Below, one piece after another: positions 5,433 to 8,025 of a stretch of 8,025 bases of DNA. Positions within the stretch are counted from its first letter, which is position 1, and each line of letters starts with the position of its first letter. The position numbers and the translations under genes are program-made. Origin of the DNA: an uncultured Clostridia bacterium (GTDB lineage Bacteria; Bacillota; Clostridia; Oscillospirales; Acutalibacteraceae); NCBI GenBank assembly GCA_947168785.1, contig CAMVNL010000086.1:1-8025 (forward strand), read 5' to 3'. The notes under the pieces are model-generated. The model searched no databases. It saw nothing but the letters and a program-made list of their open reading frames with translations, and had not been told where the DNA came from.

Positions 5433-5858
5433 ATGGCACAAAAAGTTACTGGCTTTATCAAGCTTCAGATCCCCGCGGGCAAGGCAACTCCCTCACCCCC
5501 TGTAGGTCCCGCCCTTGGTCAGCACGGCGTCAACATCATGGCGTTCACCAAGGAATTCAACGAGAGAACGAAGAATGACATGGGGCTGATCATCCCCGTC
5601 ATCATCACCGTTTACGCGGACCGTTCCTTCACGTTCGTTACCAAAACTCCTCCCGCTGCCGTTCTCATCAAGAAGGCCTGCGGTATTGACAAGGCTTCCG
5701 GCGTTCCCAACAAGACGAAGGTCGCCACCATCACGAAAGAGCAGATCCAGAAGATCGCAGAACAGAAAATGCCCGACCTCAACGCCGCTTCTCTTGAAGC
5801 CGCTATGAGCATGATCGCCGGCACGGCGCGCAGCATGGGCGTTACCGTTGCGGACTGA
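5433..5858 (+). CDS. rplK: 50S ribosomal protein L11
   Basis: The product has 141 residues, the standard length. L11 binds 23S rRNA at the GTPase-associated centre and is needed for factor function and for RelA-type stringent signalling. The N-terminal domain (about 1-70) starts MAQKVTGFIKLQIPAGKAT and holds PPVGPALGQHGVNIM. The TPP linker (72-74) leads into the rRNA-binding C-terminal domain with KKACGI and the TARSMGV end. The ATG follows GGAGGTG by five bases; the reading frame extends further upstream, but that part is the untranslated leader. rplA follows after 19 bases. Confidence 0.98.
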   Translation: MAQKVTGFIKLQIPAGKATPSPPVGPALGQHGVNIMAFTKEFNERTKNDMGLIIPVIITVYADRSFTFVTKTPPAAVLIKKACGIDKASGVPNKTKVATITKEQIQKIAEQKMPDLNAASLEAAMSMIAGTARSMGVTVAD

Positions 5859-5877
5859 TGAGCGGAGGTAGGAAACA

Positions 5878-6579
5878 ATGAAACACGGTAAAAAATATAT
5901 TGACAGCAAAAAGCTGGTTGACAGATCCGTCCTTTACGAAGCGGGCGACGCCCTTGACCTCGCCGTCAAGACCGCCAAGGCCAAGTTTGACGAGACCATC
6001 GAAGTACACATCCGTCTGGGCGTTGACTCCCGTCACGCCGATCAGCAGGTGAGAGGCGCGGTCGTGCTTCCCAACGGCACCGGCAAAAAGGTGCGTGTGT
6101 GCGTGTTCGCCAAAGACGCTGCAGCTGACGCCGCCAAAGAGGCCGGCGCAGAGATCGTCGGCGCGGAAGACCTGGTGGCGCAGATCCAGGGCGGTTTCAT
6201 GGATTTCGACGTGTGCATCGCGGCGCCCAACATGATGGGTCTCGTGGGCCGTCTCGGTAAGATCCTCGGTCCCCGCGGTCTTATGCCCAGCCCCAAGGCC
6301 GGCACCGTGACCCCCGACGTGGCCAAGGCCGTTGCCGAAGCCAAAGCCGGTAAGATCGAGTACCGTCTTGACAAGACCAACATCATCCACTGCCCCATCG
6401 GCAAGGCTTCCTTCGGCGCCGATAAGCTGTATGAGAACTACGCCACCCTGATGGACGCCGTCATCAAGGCCAAGCCCGCCGCCGCCAAAGGTCAGTACAT
6501 CCGCTCCTGCGCGGTGACCTCCACCATGGGCGTCGGTATCCGCATCAATCCCAATAAGGTCCTGAAGACGGAAGAATGA
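5878..6579 (+). CDS. rplA: 50S ribosomal protein L1
   Basis: The product has 233 residues, typical of L1, which forms the mobile L1 stalk that releases deacylated tRNA from the E site. The start MKHGKKYIDSKKLVDRS and the family signature GKILGPRGLMPSPKAGTV (127-144) are both clear, and the two-domain fold is continuous in sequence. GGAGGT (5864-5869) lies eight bases before the ATG. It is the last gene of the rpmG-led transcript; L1 likely represses rplK-rplA via the leader at 5347-5412. Its stop is followed after two bases by the paired palindromes at 6582-6632. Confidence 0.98.
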   Translation: MKHGKKYIDSKKLVDRSVLYEAGDALDLAVKTAKAKFDETIEVHIRLGVDSRHADQQVRGAVVLPNGTGKKVRVCVFAKDAAADAAKEAGAEIVGAEDLVAQIQGGFMDFDVCIAAPNMMGLVGRLGKILGPRGLMPSPKAGTVTPDVAKAVAEAKAGKIEYRLDKTNIIHCPIGKASFGADKLYENYATLMDAVIKAKPAAAKGQYIRSCAVTSTMGVGIRINPNKVLKTEE

Positions 6580-6581
6580 TC

Positions 6582-6632
6582 GCAGCACGCTGCCTCAGCA
6601 GCGTATCAGACGGAGCTGAGGCTCCGTGCTGC
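6582..6632. repeat. Convergent pair of REP-like palindromes (copies E and F)
   Basis: Copy E is on the plus strand (6582-6604): foot GCAGC, arm ACGCTGC, loop CTCA, arm GCAGCGT. Copy F is on the minus strand (6632-6610): foot GCAGC, arm ACGGAGC, loop CTCA, arm GCTCCGT. Together they can also fold as one long hairpin, with GCAGCACG pairing CGTGCTGC and GCCTCAGC pairing GCTGAGGC. An A7 run follows rather than T, so it is not a canonical terminator for rplA. This is the arrangement of a BIME-like pair. Confidence 0.85.
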
Positions 6633-6642
6633 AAAAAAACAC

Positions 6643-6671
6643 TTGACAAATACCACTCCGTGTGGTACTAT
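6643..6671 (+). promoter_or_regulatory. Strong sigma-A promoter of rplJL
   Basis: TTGACA (6643-6648) and TACTAT (6666-6671) are spaced 17 bases apart, with TGTGG before the -10 as an extended -10 and an A7 run (6633-6639) upstream. The inverted repeat TACCAC (6651-6656) and GTGGTA (6662-6667) overlaps the -10. It makes rplJL independent of the upstream operon. Confidence 0.93.
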
Positions 6672-6679
6672 ACCAATGT

Positions 6680-6769
6680 TGCTGTTCTAAAGACAGCAGG
6701 TGCTTTCGGGCGTAAGGCAATCGCCGCCTGCCGAGGAATGGAAATAAAAGAATCATTCTGATCTTTTAT
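6680..6769 (+). ncRNA. Ribosomal protein L10 leader
   Basis: The segment AAAGACAGCAGGTGC, a variable middle, then CCTGCCGAGG (6727-6736) is the recognisable core of the Bacillota L10 leader. GCAGG (6696-6700) pairs with CCTGC (6727-6731), and GACAG and CGAGG flank the helix. In Bacillus subtilis the L10-L12 complex binds this leader and causes early termination of rplJL. AAAAGA (6746-6751) and TCTTTT (6762-6767) can form a further helix just before the attenuator. Confidence 0.9.
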
Positions 6770-6810
6770 GCCCTTCCGCGCGCGGCGGAAGGGCTGTTTT
6801 CGTTTCGTTT
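6770..6810 (+). terminator. rplJL attenuator terminator
   Basis: A perfect 10-bp stem (GCCCTTCCGC at 6770-6779 with GCGGAAGGGC at 6785-6794) and a 5-base loop are followed by TGTTTTCGTTTCGTTT. Its place between the L10 leader and rplJ indicates regulated termination. Confidence 0.88.
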
Positions 6811-6859
6811 GCACGTCTGTCGGAACTGACATAATTTTCAGAAGGCAGGTGAATTCATT

Positions 6860-7429
6860 TTGCCAAGCGCACAGGTTTTAGAAGCAAAGAAGGCGCAGGT
6901 AGCGGCTCTCAAAGAGAAATTTGACGGCGCTGTCGCGGGCGTGGTGGTAGACTATAAGGGTATCACGGTGGCCGACGACACCAAGCTGAGAAAAGAGCTC
7001 AGAGAGGCGGGCGTTGATTACGTGGTGGCCAAAAACACCCTGATCAAGCTGGCGATCGCCGGTACGGCCCTTGAAGCGATGGATGACGTGCTGGAAGGCA
7101 CCACCGCCGTTGCTACGTCCAAAGAGGATTACGTCGCGGCTGCGAAGATCCTCGCAAAGTTCGCCGAGAAGAACGATAACTTCAAGATCAAGAGCGGTTT
7201 CCTCGATGGGGAGCTGATCTCCCTTGAAAAGATCGACTCTCTTGCGAAGCTGCCGTCCAAGGAGCAGTTGCTGGCTTCCGTCTGCATGGTATTCCAGGCT
7301 CCCATGGCGTCCTTCGCTCGCGCGATCCAGGCCATCATCGACAAGGATGGCGAGGCTGCCCCCGCAGCCGAAGAAGCTCCCGCAGAGGAGGCTGCTCCCG
7401 CAGCAACGGAAGAGGCGGCTGCCGAATAA
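6860..7429 (+). CDS. rplJ: 50S ribosomal protein L10
   Basis: L10 anchors L7/L12 dimers to 23S rRNA to make the ribosomal stalk that recruits translation factors. The 189-residue product starts at TTG (6860), eight bases after AGGTG. The second residue is Pro, and the PSAQVLEAKKAQVAALKEKF start matches the family. The N-terminal rRNA-binding domain includes VVVDYKGITVADDTKLRKELR and VAKNTLIKLA, and the L12-binding helix is around 135-155. The last 30 or so residues are a low-complexity Ala/Glu/Pro tail, longer than in many L10 proteins. TTG may keep the initiation rate modest, in line with the tight control by the leader. Confidence 0.96.
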   Translation: MPSAQVLEAKKAQVAALKEKFDGAVAGVVVDYKGITVADDTKLRKELREAGVDYVVAKNTLIKLAIAGTALEAMDDVLEGTTAVATSKEDYVAAAKILAKFAEKNDNFKIKSGFLDGELISLEKIDSLAKLPSKEQLLASVCMVFQAPMASFARAIQAIIDKDGEAAPAAEEAPAEEAAPAATEEAAAE

Positions 7430-7476
7430 TAGGGCCGTAACCATTCATTAAAAAATATCAAATGGAGGATATTATC

Positions 7477-7854
7477 ATGGCATCCGAGAAAATTGTTGCA
7501 ATTGTTGATGAAGTTGCTGCCCTCTCCGTTCTTGAGCTGGCAGAGCTTGTAAAAGAAGTAGAAGACAGATTCGGCGTCAGCGCCGCTGCCGCTGTTGCCG
7601 TCGCCGCTCCCGCTGCGGAGGCTGCCGCTGTGGAAGAGAAGACCGAGTTTGACGTGGTCCTGGAAGGCTTCGACGCCGCTGCCAAGATCAAGGTCATCAA
7701 GGCTGTCCGTGAGCTGACCGGTCTCGGCCTTGCCGAGGCGAAGGCTGCTGTTGAAGGCGCTCCCAAGGCCATCAAGGAAGGCGTTTCCAAGGATGACGCT
7801 GAGGCTGCCAAGGCCAAGCTGGAAGAAGCCGGCGGTAAAGTCGCTCTCAAGTAA
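7477..7854 (+). CDS. rplL: 50S ribosomal protein L7/L12
   Basis: The product has 125 residues. L7/L12 is the multicopy stalk protein that contacts EF-Tu and EF-G. The N-terminal dimerisation domain (1-33) is followed by an Ala-rich hinge (about 35-52) and the globular C-terminal domain (about 53-125) with EKTEFDVVLEGF, the KIKVIKAVRELTGLGLAEAK helix region and the EAGGKVALK end. GGAGG (7464-7468) lies eight bases before ATG 7477. An in-frame ATG at 7462 overlaps this site and is unlikely to be used. It sits 47 bases after rplJ under the same leader. Confidence 0.98.
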   Translation: MASEKIVAIVDEVAALSVLELAELVKEVEDRFGVSAAAAVAVAAPAAEAAAVEEKTEFDVVLEGFDAAAKIKVIKAVRELTGLGLAEAKAAVEGAPKAIKEGVSKDDAEAAKAKLEEAGGKVALK

Positions 7855-7875
7855 TTTACATTACGCAACAAAAAT

Positions 7876-7910
7876 CAAGCCGAGGCAAACCGCCCCGGCT
7901 TGTTTTTTTT
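7876..7910 (+). terminator. Strong intrinsic terminator after rplL
   Basis: CAAGCCG (7876-7882) pairs with CGGCTTG (7896-7902), extended by GGC/GCC past one A-C mismatch, with an AAACC loop. Eight T residues (7903-7910) follow. It ends the rplJL transcript. Confidence 0.93.
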
Positions 7911-7952
7911 CACAGATTTCAGATCTTCACGGATTTTTGTGTGACTTAAATC

Positions 7953-7981
7953 ACCTCGACAAATTGGCGATTTGTCGAGGT
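7953..7981. repeat. Perfect 12-bp inverted repeat
   Basis: ACCTCGACAAAT (7953-7964) pairs with ATTTGTCGAGGT (7970-7981) around TGGCG. No T-run follows on either strand. It sits just ahead of palindrome G and may be part of the same repeat unit: GATTTGTCG also occurs ahead of copy A (3503-3511). Confidence 0.8.
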
Positions 7982-7987
7982 AACCCG

Positions 7988-8010
7988 GTAGCGCGGCACC
8001 TCAGTGCCGC
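7988..8010 (+). repeat. REP-like palindrome G
   Basis: Foot GTAGC, arm GCGGCAC, loop CTCA, arm GTGCCGC. It is identical to copy A over 26 bases (7986-8011 and 3546-3571). The flank after it (TATTGG) lacks the T-run of copy A, so the palindrome itself, not the terminator, is what is conserved. Confidence 0.9.
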
Positions 8011-8025
8011 TATTGGCACAAACAA

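Noticed and set aside
5842..6588. Long minus-strand frame opposite rplA
   Set aside because: His/Gly/Asp-rich antisense of a certain ribosomal gene, with no convincing ribosome binding site.
6576..6761. Short frame overlapping the rplA stop and running through the rplJ promoter
   Set aside because: It runs across palindromes, the promoter and the L10 leader, so it cannot be a normal gene on the rplJL transcript.

Overview
The window looks like a chromosomal segment of a GC-rich, Gram-positive Bacillota, most likely class Clostridia (Oscillospiraceae-like; this placement is inference). The reasons are strong GGAGG-type ribosome binding sites, sigma-A promoters of the TTGACA-17-TATAAT type, a four-cysteine L33, a single-helix SecE, and the order rpmG-secE-nusG-rplK-rplA-rplJ-rplL with an L10 leader. 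No rRNA, tRNA, CRISPR array or transposase gene is visible. The tRNA-Trp sometimes found near rpmG-secE is absent here.

Layout. Positions 1-45 are the first 15 codons of a leftward secreted-protein gene, with its own promoter. A divergent promoter drives a membrane-anchored polysaccharide deacetylase with bacterial Ig-like repeats (215-1702). A second clear promoter (1793-1821) drives a PHP-family phosphoesterase (true start probably TTG 1919) and an unrecognised 192-residue protein (2851-3429). Next comes about 400 bases of repeat-rich DNA (3429-3837): inverted arrays of a GTTAGTG heptamer enclosing nested inverted palindromes. It fills the space from the stop codon of the unknown gene to just before the rpmG promoter.

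From 3845 onward is a translation and transcription cluster: promoter, rpmG (L33), secE with an unusual long acidic tail, and nusG. An intergenic leader follows that resembles the L1-binding site of 23S rRNA, then rplK (L11) and rplA (L1). A new promoter, an L10 leader and an attenuator hairpin precede rplJ (L10) and rplL (L7/L12), and a strong terminator closes the group. L1 probably represses its own operon through the 5347-5412 leader, and the L10-L12 complex probably controls rplJL through the 6680-6810 leader.

The most unusual content is a family of seven short palindromes at 3548-3773, 6582-6632 and 7988-8010. Each has a 5' GTAGC or GCAGC foot, a 7-bp stem and a CTCA or ATT loop. The stems differ between copies by compensating changes. 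The layout recalls REP/BIME elements, which carry a GTAG foot and are moved by RAYT (Y1/HUH) transposases. No such transposase lies in the window, so that link is a hypothesis.
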